NCBI GenBank assembly: GCA_024685655.1
Contig: JAIKVO010000227.1
Span: 1 to 49,448 of the forward strand
DNA: 49,448 nucleotides
Direction: 5' to 3'
Origin: Treponemataceae bacterium
GTDB lineage: Bacteria; Spirochaetota; Spirochaetia; Treponematales; Treponemataceae
Shown in pieces: positions 49,316 through 49,448 of the stretch. The position numbers and the translations under genes were made by a program. Under the pieces are notes generated by a model, which did not search any database, was not told the origin of the DNA, and saw only the letters and a list, made by a program, of their open reading frames with translations. Each line of letters begins with the position of its first letter. Position 1 is the first letter of the stretch.

Positions 49316-49448
49316 GTCAGTTTCCTTTTGAGCTGATAGTATAGCCTGAAGACCGACAATTTTCAATGAGTCATTATTATGGAAATATAGGGGATATGGG
49401 GGCTCGCCGGTGGCAATCACCACGGTTCTTACCACCAAAAAGCCTCGC

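Overview
The window looks like chromosomal DNA from a Treponema-like spirochaete. This is inferred from gene content and order: groES, TPR lipoprotein, nusB, SurA-like PPIase, and a short alaS lacking the C-terminal domains. I had no database access. About 38 coding regions can be supported. They include an amino-acid ABC transporter, a BMP/nucleoside-type ABC transporter with a fused ATPase-permease, c-di-GMP enzymes (GGDEF, EAL), an MCP, an S41 peptidase, two beta-helix/Cthe_2159-like lipoproteins divergent from an Ig-like membrane protein plus a two-component system, tsaD, a YibQ-like deacetylase, a sigma-70 factor, leuA, an ilvB-like gene, a U32 peptidase, a HEAT-repeat protein, an O-methyltransferase and Mrp. 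The observations most worth a second look are: (1) a VapC-like PIN toxin whose N-terminus sits in a different frame, split exactly at an A7 tract; (2) an untracked 43-aa ORF between the sigma-factor gene and a strong terminator; (3) the two-component/beta-helix surface locus with a hairpin and a possible leaderless promoter; (4) the tandem-NBD-permease fusion with complementary degenerate ATPase motifs; (5) intergenic hairpin arrays and a dispersed repeat pair; (6) a 528-bp AT-rich region upstream of the sigma gene with a perfect 14-bp inverted repeat and repeated GTGCAC motifs. No CRISPR array, rRNA, recognisable tRNA, transposase or prophage was seen.
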